From positions 124,001 to 188,000 of the forward strand of contig JAZQFJ010000053.1 of NCBI GenBank assembly GCA_045539475.1: 64,000 nucleotides of DNA. Direction: 5' to 3'. Below the pieces are notes generated by a model. It was not told where the DNA came from, did not search any database, and saw nothing but the letters and a program-made list of their open reading frames with translations. A program made the translations under genes and the position numbers. Positions 1 to 8,982 of this stretch are shown here, one piece after another. The DNA comes from SIG480 sp045539475. GTDB lineage: Bacteria; Bacillota; Clostridia; Oscillospirales; JAAYXM01. How positions within the stretch are numbered: position 1 is the stretch's first letter; every line of letters starts with the position of its first letter.

Positions 1-97
1 GTTAAGAGTTAAGAGGTAAGGTGCAAAATGCAGTGCATTTTGATTTTATTATACATTGTTTTGTGCCTTGAACGCAGTGAAAGGAATGGCTATAAAA
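1..97. other. intergenic start of window
   Basis: The stretch opens with an imperfect tandem repeat of TTAAGAG (bases 2-19). A small hairpin follows: CAAAATG at 24-30, loop CAGTG, CATTTTG at 36-42, then an AT-rich tail. It could be a weak terminator for an upstream gene outside the window. No convincing promoter for murI is visible. Confidence 0.3.
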
Positions 98-898
98 ATG
101 GATAACCGTGCAATCGGTGTTTTCGATTCGGGACTCGGCGGACTTACTGCCGTTGCCGAAATAATGAGACTGCTGCCAAATGAGAAGATAGTATACTTCG
201 GTGATACGGCACGTGTACCGTATGGAACGCGTTCGCGCGAGACGATAATGCGTTATGTGAGTGAGGATATTGATTTTCTGCGGAGTTTTGATATAAAGGC
301 TGTTATTATGGCGTGCGGAACGGCAAGCTCAGTATCCCTTCCGCAAATACGCGAAATTTATGATATTCCGATAATCGGCGTGGTGGAACCGGCATCCCGT
401 GCGGCGTGCAATGCCACAAAAAACTTGAAAGTCGGAATAATCGGAACGAGCGCGACTGTAAAAAGCCGCTCCTATGAGAGAGAAATACTAACCGCGCTTC
501 CCGGTGCGGAAATTTACACCGCGGCGTGTCCGTTATTCGTTCCGCTTGTTGAAAACGGAAGAACGAATCCGGATGATATCGTCCTTGCAACGATGGTTGA
601 AGAATATCTCACGCCTATAAGGGAGGCGGGAGTTGACACACTCATTATGGGTTGCACGCATTATCCGATTATAGAGCGGGCAATTGCTCGTTTTATGGGA
701 AGCGGTGTTTCTCTCATAAACCCCGGGCTTGAGGCGGCGAAGTTTTTGCAGGAATGTGAAGATATAGAAAAAAGCTCCGGAGCGGCAGAATATCGTTTTT
801 TTGTTTCGGATGACCGTGGCGGTTTTATGGAAAACGCGTCTAAATTCCTCGGCGGCAAGCTTTGCGGAGAAGTGGAAATTGCGTCTGCGGGAAAATAA
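98..898 (+). CDS. murI: Glutamate racemase
   Basis: This cytoplasmic enzyme interconverts L- and D-glutamate and supplies D-Glu for peptidoglycan. The N-terminal DNRAIGVFDSGLGGLT block and the two catalytic-cysteine motifs, ACGTAS and MGCTHYP, are present. The first motif has Gly where many racemases have Asn (ACNTA); this variant is familiar in clostridial relatives. I chose the ATG at 98 because the conserved protein starts there and an AAGG lies upstream at 81-84. An in-frame ATG at 86 would add four residues but sits almost on that site. The product is 266 residues, normal for the family. The next gene follows after 20 bases, suggesting cotranscription. Confidence 0.95.
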   Translation: MDNRAIGVFDSGLGGLTAVAEIMRLLPNEKIVYFGDTARVPYGTRSRETIMRYVSEDIDFLRSFDIKAVIMACGTASSVSLPQIREIYDIPIIGVVEPASRAACNATKNLKVGIIGTSATVKSRSYEREILTALPGAEIYTAACPLFVPLVENGRTNPDDIVLATMVEEYLTPIREAGVDTLIMGCTHYPIIERAIARFMGSGVSLINPGLEAAKFLQECEDIEKSSGAAEYRFFVSDDRGGFMENASKFLGGKLCGEVEIASAGK

Positions 899-918
899 AT
901 AAAAGGAAGTTTTATAAT

Positions 919-1359
919 ATGAAAAAGGATGTTATAATTACAATACGAGGTCTTCAGACTTTCGAGGATACCGGAGAAGATAACGTTGAGCTTGTGACGA
1001 ACGGGCGGTTTTACAACAAGGGCGGATGCTATTACGTTTCATATAAGGAAAGCGAGCTTACGGGACTTGGCAATACCACGACAACCGTAAAAATCGAAAA
1101 GGATAAGGTTACCGTAATCCGCTTCGGTGACCTTGAATCGCATATGATTTTCGAAGAGGGACAAAAGCATATTTCGTATTACGATATGGGCTTTGGCGGA
1201 CTGACGGTCGGCGTAAGTACGCGCAGTATCGACAAGAACCTTACCGATGCCGGCGGAAATATGCGGATAGACTACGCTATGGAAATAAATAATTCGATAG
1301 CGGGCGAAAGTGCACTGTGTATGGATATACGCGAAGCTGCTTCGGAAATTGTAAATTAA
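919..1359 (+). CDS. DUF1934 (YwiB-like) small beta-barrel protein
   Basis: This 146-residue protein starts MKKDVIITIRGLQ and ends after an alternating pattern of short beta strands. It contains a phase typical of DUF1934: VTNGRFYNKGGCYYVSYKES followed by TTTVKIEKDKVTVIRFG. The family is predicted to be a calycin-like barrel; its cellular role is unknown to me. The ATG at 919 has an AGGAAG site seven to ten bases upstream and matches the conserved N-terminus, whereas the longer reading frame runs back into murI. It lies between murI and a secreted protease, with short gaps, so it is probably in the same operon. Confidence 0.8.
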   Translation: MKKDVIITIRGLQTFEDTGEDNVELVTNGRFYNKGGCYYVSYKESELTGLGNTTTTVKIEKDKVTVIRFGDLESHMIFEEGQKHISYYDMGFGGLTVGVSTRSIDKNLTDAGGNMRIDYAMEINNSIAGESALCMDIREAASEIVN

Positions 1360-1377
1360 AATACGGAGGATAAGATA

Positions 1378-2865
1378 ATGAAAAGAAAAGCATTGAAAAG
1401 CATCGCACTTGTTCTTGCAATCGCAATGTCGCTCTCTCTTTGCGCATTTGCCGCAGAGGTGGATTACGGCAAGAAGCTTGATGAAGCTCTCGACCTTTAT
1501 AAGGATAACGGTCTTTATTCTGATAATAACACAGACTATGTCCGCGAGGCACTTCTTGAAATGTTCGAGGAGGATGAAGAACTGTTCTATAAGCTTGTAA
1601 ACAAAATTTACGGGCGCGATGACAGATATTCAAAGTATATGACTCCTGAAAAATATGAGGAGTCGTATGAGCAGACAAACTCAATGGTAGGTATCGGCGT
1701 TGTCATTACTACAACGGATGACGGATATCTCACCGTGCAGAGTCTTATGGACGGTCCGGCAAAGGCTGCCGGCATTTTGCCCGGCGATAAGATCGTTGAG
1801 GTGGACGGTATGGACATCACGGGATACCTTCCGGCAGAGGCGGGAGCGTTCATCCGCGGCAAGGAGGGAACTAACGTAAAGCTCAAAATCCTACGCGGCG
1901 AGGAAAAGCTTGAGCTGTACGTCCGCCGTGCAACGGTTGCTACCTCGGACGTAACCTCTGCATACATAAGCGACAAGATAGGTTATATTGAGCTTTCATA
2001 CTTCCACGGAATCAACACGTTTATAGATTTCATGGAAGCATATGACGACTTTGAGGAAAAGGGCGTAAATACAATCATCCTCGATCTTCGCAACAATCCC
2101 GGCGGTGAGCTTAACTGCCTTGTAAATATTATGGATAACGTAATCCCCGAAAAGGAAGTTCCGTATCTTATGGCGTGGCAGACAAAGCCGTTCCTTGTAC
2201 AAACCTTCTTTTCCGAGGGCTACGGATGGGAGTTTAACAAGTTCATCATTCTTGTAAACGGTCAGACCGCATCTGCCGCGGAAATTATGGCAGGTACAAT
2301 GCAGGATCTCGGATATGCCGTAATTGTCGGCGAGAAAACCTTCGGTAAGGGGCTCGGTCAGCGCCATATTCAGACGAGCGATGGCGATGAGGCAGTTATC
2401 ACGGGACTTGAGCTTAAGCTTCCGGTACGCGGCTCGTATGACGGAATCGGAATAAAGCCGGATTATCAGGTTTCAATGAAGCTTACGCCGTATAAGCTTC
2501 CGTATCTTAAGGAACTTAAAAAGAATACTGATGCAAGCAAGATAAAGACCGATAATGTCCGCGCGATTGAAGAAAGGCTTAAGTGCCTCGGATATTTCTA
2601 CGGTGAGGCGGATGACGAGTGGGATAAGAGAACCGTTCATGCGATAAACCTCTTCTGCCGCGAAAACAATCTTCCGCAGATAGGCACTGTATGCAAGTGG
2701 GAGCTTATAGAGCAAATCGACCACGCGACACAGAACCTGAAGTATAAGTACGTTGCAGAGGATAAGCCGCTTGATAAGGCAATTGAGCTTGCCGAAGAAT
2801 TTGCCGCATCCGATAAAAAAGCAGTCCGCACAGACAACAGTAAGATAAACTTCAACGGAAATTGA
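1378..2865 (+). CDS. S41 C-terminal processing protease with PDZ and peptidoglycan-binding domains
   Basis: This is a 495-residue exported serine protease of the CtpA/CtpB type. Residues 1-26 form a signal peptide ending CAFAA. A PDZ domain covers about 95-180 and the S41 catalytic core about 190-370. The catalytic dyad is Ser299 (in TASAAEI) and Lys324 (in GEKTFGKG), with the usual spacing of 25. Residues 394-455 look like a peptidoglycan-binding domain (NVRAIEERLKCLGYFYGEAD), which would tether the enzyme to the wall. The start has a GGAGG site at 1364-1368. It is one of two S41 proteases in the window; the other is in the ftsEX cluster. Its substrate cannot be told from the sequence. Confidence 0.9.
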   Translation: MKRKALKSIALVLAIAMSLSLCAFAAEVDYGKKLDEALDLYKDNGLYSDNNTDYVREALLEMFEEDEELFYKLVNKIYGRDDRYSKYMTPEKYEESYEQTNSMVGIGVVITTTDDGYLTVQSLMDGPAKAAGILPGDKIVEVDGMDITGYLPAEAGAFIRGKEGTNVKLKILRGEEKLELYVRRATVATSDVTSAYISDKIGYIELSYFHGINTFIDFMEAYDDFEEKGVNTIILDLRNNPGGELNCLVNIMDNVIPEKEVPYLMAWQTKPFLVQTFFSEGYGWEFNKFIILVNGQTASAAEIMAGTMQDLGYAVIVGEKTFGKGLGQRHIQTSDGDEAVITGLELKLPVRGSYDGIGIKPDYQVSMKLTPYKLPYLKELKKNTDASKIKTDNVRAIEERLKCLGYFYGEADDEWDKRTVHAINLFCRENNLPQIGTVCKWELIEQIDHATQNLKYKYVAEDKPLDKAIELAEEFAASDKKAVRTDNSKINFNGN

Positions 2866-2893
2866 ACTTTTTAAAACTTTTTTAAGAAAAAAC

Positions 2894-2922
2894 TTGCATT
2901 TTATGGATATATGTGGTATACT
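2894..2922 (+). promoter_or_regulatory. sigma-A promoter for the rimP operon
   Basis: TTGCAT (2894-2899) and TATACT (2917-2922) are separated by 17 bases. They lie 80 bases before the rimP start and directly upstream of a leader hairpin. Confidence 0.8.
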
Positions 2923-2948
2923 CATCATATAGTAAGTATGTTAGGATT

Positions 2949-2977
2949 CGAGAGTGGGCGCCGGTCGTCCACTCTCG
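2949..2977 (+). promoter_or_regulatory. rimP leader hairpin
   Basis: CGAGAGTGG (2949-2957) is exactly complementary to CCACTCTCG (2969-2977) with an 11-base GC-rich loop. It sits about 20 bases after the predicted transcription start and about 10 bases before the Shine-Dalgarno site. It lacks a T-tract, so it is more likely a 5' UTR stabiliser or a protein-binding site than a terminator. Confidence 0.6.
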
Positions 2978-3000
2978 CACTACTGTAAGGGGTGGTTTTT

Positions 3001-3456
3001 TTGAAAAAGATAACCGAAATCATTGCAGAGCTTGCGGCTCCCGTTGCGGAAAAGCTCGGGCTCAGCGTATGGGATGTCGAGTTCGTAAAAGAAGGTGGAG
3101 AGAGATATCTTCGCGTGTTTATCGACAAAGAAGGCGGCGTCGGGATTTCTGATTGCGAAAGCTTCTCGCGCGCGTTTGATCCCGTGCTTGACGAAGAAGA
3201 CCCGATTGCAGAGTCTTATATTTTCGAGGTTTCAAGCGCAGGGCTTGAAAGACGGCTTTACCGTCCGTCTGATTTTGAAACGTATATGGGAAGCGCGGTA
3301 ACGCTTAAAACCTTTTCTCCCAAAGACGGAAAAAAAGAGTTTGCCGGAACACTCTGCGGCTATAATGACGGTGACGTCACGCTTGATGTCGATGGAGAAA
3401 GCATAGACTTTACAAAGAAAGAAATCGCGTCGGTTCGCCTTCGCGTTGAATTTTAG
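3001..3456 (+). CDS. rimP: Ribosome maturation factor RimP
   Basis: RimP (YlxS) assists maturation of the 30S subunit. The 151-residue product has the N-terminal domain signature VWDVEFVKEGGERYLRVFID, the central ISDCESFSRAFDPVLDEEDPI segment, and SSAGLERRL, which are hallmarks of the family. A C-terminal SH3-like barrel follows. I use TTG at 3001 because AAGGGG (2987-2992) is eight bases upstream; the GTG at 2992 overlaps that site. It heads the nusA-infB operon from its own promoter and leader hairpin. Confidence 0.93.
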   Translation: MKKITEIIAELAAPVAEKLGLSVWDVEFVKEGGERYLRVFIDKEGGVGISDCESFSRAFDPVLDEEDPIAESYIFEVSSAGLERRLYRPSDFETYMGSAVTLKTFSPKDGKKEFAGTLCGYNDGDVTLDVDGESIDFTKKEIASVRLRVEF

Positions 3457-3496
3457 AAAATAAATTAAATAAAGATAAAGGGGACGGTTTAAAAAA

Positions 3497-4552
3497 ATGA
3501 ACACAGAATTTTTTGCTGCGATAGAGCAGCTCGAAAAGGAAAAGGGCATTCCGCAGGATTATATGCTTGAAAGAGTTGCCCAGGCGCTTCTTGCTGCGTA
3601 TAAGCGCGACAATGCAGGCGTTATCGACAATGTTTTTGTCGAGCCGGATTGCGAGAAGAAAACCTTCCGTATGTATGTCAAGAAGACTGTTGTTGAGGCA
3701 GTGGAGAATCCCGGTGAGGAAATAAGCCTTGACGAAGCCAAAAAGGTTTCAAAGCGCGCCGGCATCGGCGATGTCGTAAGCATTGAAATCGAGACCCGCG
3801 CATTCGGAAGAATCGCGGCACAGACGGCAAAGCAGGTTATTATTCAGGGAATCCGTGAAGCAGAGCGCGGCGTTGTGTTCCGTGAGTTCACATCAAAGGA
3901 GCATGAAATTCTTACGGCACTTGTTGTGCGCACCGATCCGCGCAGCGGCGGCGCTTCAATCGAGATAACCGGCGAGAATGACAAAACAGAGGTTTATATC
4001 TCTGCAAAAGAGCTTATCCCGGGCGAGGTTGTCCACGAGGGTGACCGCATCAAGATTTATGTTGTTGAGGTTAAGAGAAGCGAACGCGGTCCGCAGATTA
4101 TTATTTCGAGAACGCATCCCGGTCTTGTCCGCGGCTTGTTTGAAATAGAGGTTCCGGAAATTCACGATGGAATCGTTGAGATAGTAAGTATCGCGCGTGA
4201 AGCCGGCTCGAGAGCAAAGATTTCCGTTCGCTCAAATGACGAGAACGTTGATCCTATCGGCGCATGCGTCGGTCCGCGTGGAAACCGCGTTGCGGCTATC
4301 GTGGAGGAAATCCGCGGCGAGAAAATTGATATCGTAAAATACTCTGAGGATATGGGCGAATATGTCGCCGCGGCTCTCGCTCCGGCTGATGTAATATCGG
4401 TAGAGACAAACGAAGAGGAACGCTCCTGCCGCGTTGTTGTAGATGACGAGCAGCTCTCTCTTGCTATCGGCAAGGACGGCCAGAATGCACGTCTTGCGGC
4501 AAAGCTTACCGGATTTAAGATTGATATCAAGCCGAAAAGCGCTGTCTTATAA
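3497..4552 (+). CDS. nusA: Transcription termination/antitermination factor NusA
   Basis: NusA binds RNA polymerase and nascent RNA to tune pausing, termination and antitermination. The 351-residue protein carries the N-terminal polymerase-binding domain (about 1-125), an S1 domain (about 130-200) and two KH domains (about 205-345). Recognisable KH blocks are DPIGACVGPRGNRV and SLAIGKDGQNARLAAKLTG. It stops soon after KH2, without the C-terminal acidic repeats of proteobacterial NusA, as in Firmicutes. It follows rimP and precedes rnpM, the usual order. Confidence 0.96.
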   Translation: MNTEFFAAIEQLEKEKGIPQDYMLERVAQALLAAYKRDNAGVIDNVFVEPDCEKKTFRMYVKKTVVEAVENPGEEISLDEAKKVSKRAGIGDVVSIEIETRAFGRIAAQTAKQVIIQGIREAERGVVFREFTSKEHEILTALVVRTDPRSGGASIEITGENDKTEVYISAKELIPGEVVHEGDRIKIYVVEVKRSERGPQIIISRTHPGLVRGLFEIEVPEIHDGIVEIVSIAREAGSRAKISVRSNDENVDPIGACVGPRGNRVAAIVEEIRGEKIDIVKYSEDMGEYVAAALAPADVISVETNEEERSCRVVVDDEQLSLAIGKDGQNARLAAKLTGFKIDIKPKSAVL

Positions 4553-4574
4553 ATAAAAAGGCGGTAAGTGCGGT

Positions 4575-4856
4575 ATGATAAAACAAAAGAAAGTGCCGAT
4601 GCGCCAATGCGTCGGCTGCCGCGAAATGAAAGCCAAAGCAGAGCTTGTGCGCGTAGTAAAGCCTAAAGAGGGCGAGATTTCGCTTGATTTTGCCGGAAAG
4701 CTTCCCGGAAGAGGCGCATATGTCTGCAAGAGCGCTGCCTGCATTGAAAAAGCGAGAAAAGCAAAGGCGCTTGAGCGCGCGTTTTCCTGCCCGGTTTCCG
4801 CCGAGGTCTATGACGGGCTTGCAAAAAAGCTTGCGGAGGAAAATGATGGAAAGTAA
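4575..4856 (+). CDS. rnpM: YlxR/RnpM family RNA-binding protein (DUF448)
   Basis: A 93-residue protein with the family signature MRQCVGCREMKAK near the N-terminus and GRGAYVC in the middle. YlxR proteins bind RNA and have been described as modulators of RNase P, hence the name RnpM. The start ATG is preceded by GGCGG-like sequence at 4561-4565. Its end overlaps the start of the next gene by 11 bases, consistent with translational coupling inside the nusA-infB operon. Confidence 0.88.
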   Translation: MIKQKKVPMRQCVGCREMKAKAELVRVVKPKEGEISLDFAGKLPGRGAYVCKSAACIEKARKAKALERAFSCPVSAEVYDGLAKKLAEENDGK

Positions 4857-5244
4857 TTATCTCAGCCTTTTGGGGCTTGCGAAACGGGCGGGAATGCTCG
4901 AGGCGGGAGATGAAGCGGTTCGCGCCGCAATCTCTGCCGGAAAGGTCCGCCTTGTGCTTTGCGCATCCGATGCATCCGACAGAACGCGCGAAACGTTTTC
5001 ATTCATAACGGAAAGCTCAGGTGTTGCGTTTGTGTCTGTTCCGGAAACGAAGGAAGAGCTTGGAAACGCGCTCGGCAGACGTCCGTCGGCAACGGTTGCA
5101 GTGTGCGACGTCGGATTTGCGGCAGCTCTTGCAAAAAAGCTTGCGGAAAAGCTGCCGGAGGCGAAAGAGTGCGCAGAGCGGCTTTCGGAGCGGGTACAAA
5201 AGATAACCAAAAGAAAAAAAGCGGCAAACAAAAGAAAAAGATAA
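4846..5244 (+). CDS. L7Ae-family ribosomal-type protein (YlxQ)
   Basis: This protein of 132 residues belongs to the L7Ae/L30e/YlxQ group of kink-turn RNA-binding proteins. The blocks LGLAKRAGMLEAGDEAVRAA, VRLVLCASDASDRT and LGNALGRRPSATVAV match. The C-terminal tail is very basic (repeated Lys/Arg), typical of nucleic-acid contact. Two consecutive ATGs occur at 4843 and 4846; the second is five bases after GGAGGA and is preferred. It sits between rnpM and infB, the conserved place. Confidence 0.88.
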   Translation: MESNYLSLLGLAKRAGMLEAGDEAVRAAISAGKVRLVLCASDASDRTRETFSFITESSGVAFVSVPETKEELGNALGRRPSATVAVCDVGFAAALAKKLAEKLPEAKECAERLSERVQKITKRKKAANKRKR

Positions 5245-5283
5245 ATCGCAGAATATGAAATATTAACGGAGGTGGAGTGCTGT

Positions 5284-7671
5284 ATGAGCAGTTTACAGAA
5301 ATACAGAGTCCGTGATGTCGCAAAGGATTTTGACGTTACGGCAAAAGTAATCACCGAAATACTTACAAAATATTCCGAAGCACCGAAGTCCAATATGCAG
5401 GCGCTTACGGATGAGGAGCTCAACATAGTTTTTGATGTCCTTACATTGAAGCATCAGGTTGAGAGCTTTGAAAGCCTTATGTCTGAGGTCTACAGCGATA
5501 AGAAGGCAGAACCGGCAACAGAGGAAAAAGCAGAAGCTTCAAAGGAAAAGAAGGCAGAAAAGACTTCGAAACAGGAGAAAAAGGAAGAGCCTGCAAAGAA
5601 GGATAAGGCAAAGCCGGCAGCTTCCGATGCGAAGAAGGAAGAGGCGCCGGTTGAGCGCAAGACGGATGCCGCACCCGAATACGCAACGAAAAAGGGTGTT
5701 AAAACTCATGTTATCGACACTCGCGGCGGCTCGGTTGACCTCTCAAAATACGATGACCGCGTAGATCGTCTTGTTCCCGATAAGGTTCGCGATATCGGCG
5801 TGCAGAAGCAGAAAATAAAGAAGAATTCAGACAGAAGAGGTCAGAACTTCGGTAATAAGCGCCGCCAGGAAGAACAGGATAAGATGAAAAAGCTTGAGGC
5901 ACAGGTTCAGAAAAAGCCTCAGGTAACTGTTATGATTCCGGACGAAATCTCAGTCGGAGAGCTTGCTTCACGCATGAAGAGAACAGCTGCAGATGTCATA
6001 AAGCAGCTTATAAAGCTCGGTGTTATGGCATCAATTTCTGATGTTATCGACTACGACACAGCCGCAATTGTTGCGCTTGAAATGGGCGCAAAGGTTGAAA
6101 AGGAAGTTATCGTAACGATAGAGGATAAGCTCATCGACGAGAGCGAGGACCGCGCAGAGGACCTCAAAGGACGCGATCCCGTAGTTGTTGTTATGGGCCA
6201 CGTTGACCACGGTAAAACATCGCTTCTTGATGCCGTAAGAAACTCTAACGTTGCATCGGGCGAGGCCGGCGGTATCACTCAGCATATCGGTGCTTACCGC
6301 GTTGAGATAAACGGAAGAAAGATAACCTTCCTCGATACTCCCGGACACGAGGCGTTCACATCCATGCGTGCCCGCGGTGCTCAGGTAACAGACGTTGTTA
6401 TTCTTGTTGTTGCGGCGGATGACGGTATCATGCCGCAGACGATTGAAGCTATAAACCACGCAAAGGCGGCGGATGTTCCGATTGTCGTTGCGGTAAATAA
6501 AATGGACGTTGAGGGTGCAAACCCTGACAGAATAAAGCAGCAGCTTACGGAATACGAGCTTGTTCCGGAAGAATGGGGCGGAAGCACCATCGTATGTCCG
6601 ATTTCCGCAAAGCGCGGAGACGGCATCGATGATCTTCTTGAAATGGTTATCCTCACTGCGGATATGCTTGATCTTAAGGCAAATCCCGATAGAGCTGCAA
6701 AGGGTACCGTTGTTGAAGCAAAGCTTGACCGCGGCCGCGGTCCGGTTGCAACGCTTCTTGTTTCAAACGGAACGCTTAACTCCGGTGACGTTATCATTGC
6801 GGGAACAAGCGTTGGCCGAATCCGTGCAATGACAGACGATAAGGGCAGAAAGATAAAGACAGCAGGCCCATCGGTTCCGGTTGAGATTATCGGCCTCTCC
6901 GAGGTTCCGAACGCAGGCGATATCTTCTACGCCGTAGATGATGAGCGTATGGCACGTGAGCTTGTTGAGCAGCGCAAGCAGACTGAAAAGGAAGAGGTTA
7001 ATAAGGCGGCAACGCGCAAGGTTTCTCTTGAAGACCTCTTTGATCAGATTCAGCAGGGTGAGATAAAAGAGCTTCCAATCATCGTCAAGGCAGACGTTAA
7101 GGGTACTGCCGAGGCGGTCAAGGCATCTCTTGAAAAGCTTACAAACGAAGAGGTAAGAGTTCGCGTTATCCACACCGGTGTCGGCGCTATCAACGAGTCT
7201 GATATTCTCCTTGCATCCGCATCAAACGCTATCGTTGTCGGATTTAACGTCCGTCCGGATGCAGGTGCGCGCGACAGTGCCGAGGCATCGGGAACAGATG
7301 TCCGCACATATCGCATAATTTACGATTGCATAGAGGAAATGGAAGCGGCTATGAAAGGTCTTCTCGCTCCGAAGTTCCGCGAAGAAGTCCTCGGTCATGC
7401 GGAAATCCGTCAGACATTCAAGGTCTCCAAAATCGGAACGATTGCAGGATGCCATGTCACCGACGGTAAGATTACAAGAAACGCAAGTGTCCGCGTTGTA
7501 CGTGACGGCGTTGTTGTGTATGACGGAACTCTTGCATCGCTCAAGAGATTCAAGGACGATGCGAAGGAAGTTGCCTCCGGATATGAATGTGGCTTAAGCG
7601 TTGAAAACTTCAACGACATCAAGGAAGGCGACGTTGTTGAAGCTTATGAAATGGTAGAAGTAAAGGATTAA
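5284..7671 (+). CDS. infB: Translation initiation factor IF-2
   Basis: IF-2 is the GTPase that recruits initiator tRNA to the 30S subunit. The 795-residue product has a short IF2_N domain at the start (KYRVRDVAKDFDVTAKVITE), a long Lys/Glu/Ala-rich linker (about 60-215), and a second IF2_N domain. The G domain has GHVDHGKTS (G1), DTPGHEAF (G3) and NKMD (G4), and is followed by the usual C-terminal domains. The ATG at 5284 has AACGGAGGTGG nine bases upstream; an earlier in-frame GTG at 5272 falls inside that site. It is followed after six bases by rbfA-nrnA. Confidence 0.97.
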   Translation: MSSLQKYRVRDVAKDFDVTAKVITEILTKYSEAPKSNMQALTDEELNIVFDVLTLKHQVESFESLMSEVYSDKKAEPATEEKAEASKEKKAEKTSKQEKKEEPAKKDKAKPAASDAKKEEAPVERKTDAAPEYATKKGVKTHVIDTRGGSVDLSKYDDRVDRLVPDKVRDIGVQKQKIKKNSDRRGQNFGNKRRQEEQDKMKKLEAQVQKKPQVTVMIPDEISVGELASRMKRTAADVIKQLIKLGVMASISDVIDYDTAAIVALEMGAKVEKEVIVTIEDKLIDESEDRAEDLKGRDPVVVVMGHVDHGKTSLLDAVRNSNVASGEAGGITQHIGAYRVEINGRKITFLDTPGHEAFTSMRARGAQVTDVVILVVAADDGIMPQTIEAINHAKAADVPIVVAVNKMDVEGANPDRIKQQLTEYELVPEEWGGSTIVCPISAKRGDGIDDLLEMVILTADMLDLKANPDRAAKGTVVEAKLDRGRGPVATLLVSNGTLNSGDVIIAGTSVGRIRAMTDDKGRKIKTAGPSVPVEIIGLSEVPNAGDIFYAVDDERMARELVEQRKQTEKEEVNKAATRKVSLEDLFDQIQQGEIKELPIIVKADVKGTAEAVKASLEKLTNEEVRVRVIHTGVGAINESDILLASASNAIVVGFNVRPDAGARDSAEASGTDVRTYRIIYDCIEEMEAAMKGLLAPKFREEVLGHAEIRQTFKVSKIGTIAGCHVTDGKITRNASVRVVRDGVVVYDGTLASLKRFKDDAKEVASGYECGLSVENFNDIKEGDVVEAYEMVEVKD

Positions 7672-7677
7672 TTGTTT

Positions 7678-8982
7678 ATGGGAAGTGTACGTATAGGTCG
7701 TGTAAACGATGAAATGCTGAGAGTTCTTTCCGAGCTTATCCGCACGGTGCGTGATCCGCGTGTATCGGGGCTTGTGAGCATTGTCCGTGTCGAAACGGCA
7801 TCAGATCTCGGAAGTGCGCGCGTTTATGTAAGCGTTCTTGGCGATGAAGCGAAGGAGCGTGATTGCATCCGCGGGCTTGTTTCGGCGTCGGGATATCTGC
7901 GCCGTGAGGCGGCAAAGCGTCTTTCACTCCGTCATACGCCGGAGCTTACGTTCATTGCCGACAACTCAATTGTCACCGGAACGCATATAATGGAGCTTAT
8001 TGAGAACGTTGCGCGTGAGGACAGCAAAAAACGCACGCTTGACGTTGCGGGGGTTGCGCAGTTTCTCAAAACGCGCGATGACGTGATGATTCTCACGCAC
8101 AAAAGCCCGGACGGCGATGCCGCGGGAAGTGCGGCGGCTCTTGCACTTATTCTGCGCGCGGCGGGAAAGAATGCGTATATTTTCAGAAATCCCGAGTTCA
8201 ATAAAAAGCTTACAAAGGTAGTGCGTCCGTATCTTGCGCCGGAGGATTTTTCTCCGAAATGCGTTATTGCGGTTGACTGTGCAGACAAAAAGCTTCTCTC
8301 CAAGGAAAGTGAAGCATTTGCAGATGATGTTGAGCTTGTTATCGACCATCATGTAACGCATCGTACCTATTCACGCCTCGCTTGCGTCATTTCCGATGCG
8401 GCGGCTTGCGGAGAGATTATTTACGATCTTGCCATGGAGATGGGCATAAAGCTTACAAAAAAGCTTTCAAATGCTCTTTATGTTGCAATTGCAACAGATA
8501 CAGGCAGATTCCTGCACGCAAACACCACGCCGGAAACCCACAGAAAAGCGGCAGAGCTTATTGCTCACGGCGCGGATTTTGAGGGTATAAACCGCGAGTT
8601 TTTCATAGAGAAAACACCTGAGAGAATTGCTCTTGAAGCGGAAATTCTCGGAGGAATGAAGCTTGTGTTCGGCGGAAAAGTGTGCGTTATTAAGCTTAAT
8701 AACGAAACTATAGAAAAAATCGGTGCAACGGAGGACGACCTTGACGGCATATCCGCGCTTGCGCGTGTTGCGCGTGGCGTTTCTCTCGGTATTTACATTC
8801 ACGAGCGCGACGGCAAGGCAAAGGTGTCTATGCGCTCGGATGAAAACGCCGATTGTGCGGAGCTTTGTGCACATTTCGGCGGCGGCGGGCACGAGCGCGC
8901 CGCAGGCTGCACGCTTGACGTGTCGCTTGATGATGCGGAAAAGCTTATCTGCGCATATCTTGAAGAATTGGATTTGTTTTAG
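7678..8982 (+). CDS. RbfA-NrnA fusion: ribosome-binding factor A joined to a DHH/DHHA1 oligoribonuclease
   Basis: One uninterrupted frame of 434 residues contains two normally separate proteins. Residues 1-115 are RbfA, the cold-shock 30S maturation factor (VRIGRVNDEMLRVLSELI, VRDPRVSG, LRHTPELTF). From about 125 it becomes NrnA, a bifunctional nanoRNase and pAp phosphatase. The DHH motifs are SPDGDAAGS, AVDCAD, DHHVTH and ATDTGRF, and the DHHA1 motif is GGGGHERAAG near the end. The joint is short and has no stop or internal start with a ribosome-binding site. Both halves keep all key motifs, so a working two-domain protein is likely. AAAGGA lies 10 bases before the ATG. rbfA and nrnA are adjacent genes in many Firmicutes, so the fusion is understandable. 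Confidence 0.93.
   Translation: MGSVRIGRVNDEMLRVLSELIRTVRDPRVSGLVSIVRVETASDLGSARVYVSVLGDEAKERDCIRGLVSASGYLRREAAKRLSLRHTPELTFIADNSIVTGTHIMELIENVAREDSKKRTLDVAGVAQFLKTRDDVMILTHKSPDGDAAGSAAALALILRAAGKNAYIFRNPEFNKKLTKVVRPYLAPEDFSPKCVIAVDCADKKLLSKESEAFADDVELVIDHHVTHRTYSRLACVISDAAACGEIIYDLAMEMGIKLTKKLSNALYVAIATDTGRFLHANTTPETHRKAAELIAHGADFEGINREFFIEKTPERIALEAEILGGMKLVFGGKVCVIKLNNETIEKIGATEDDLDGISALARVARGVSLGIYIHERDGKAKVSMRSDENADCAELCAHFGGGGHERAAGCTLDVSLDDAEKLICAYLEELDLF

Noticed and set aside
4962..5258. Cys- and Arg-rich frame over ylxQ
   Set aside because: A frame shadow of ylxQ with no start site or recognisable domain.
5459..5764. Long basic frame inside the infB linker
   Set aside because: It is a shadow of the Lys/Glu-rich IF-2 linker in another frame; the codon bias gives Arg/Lys-rich nonsense.
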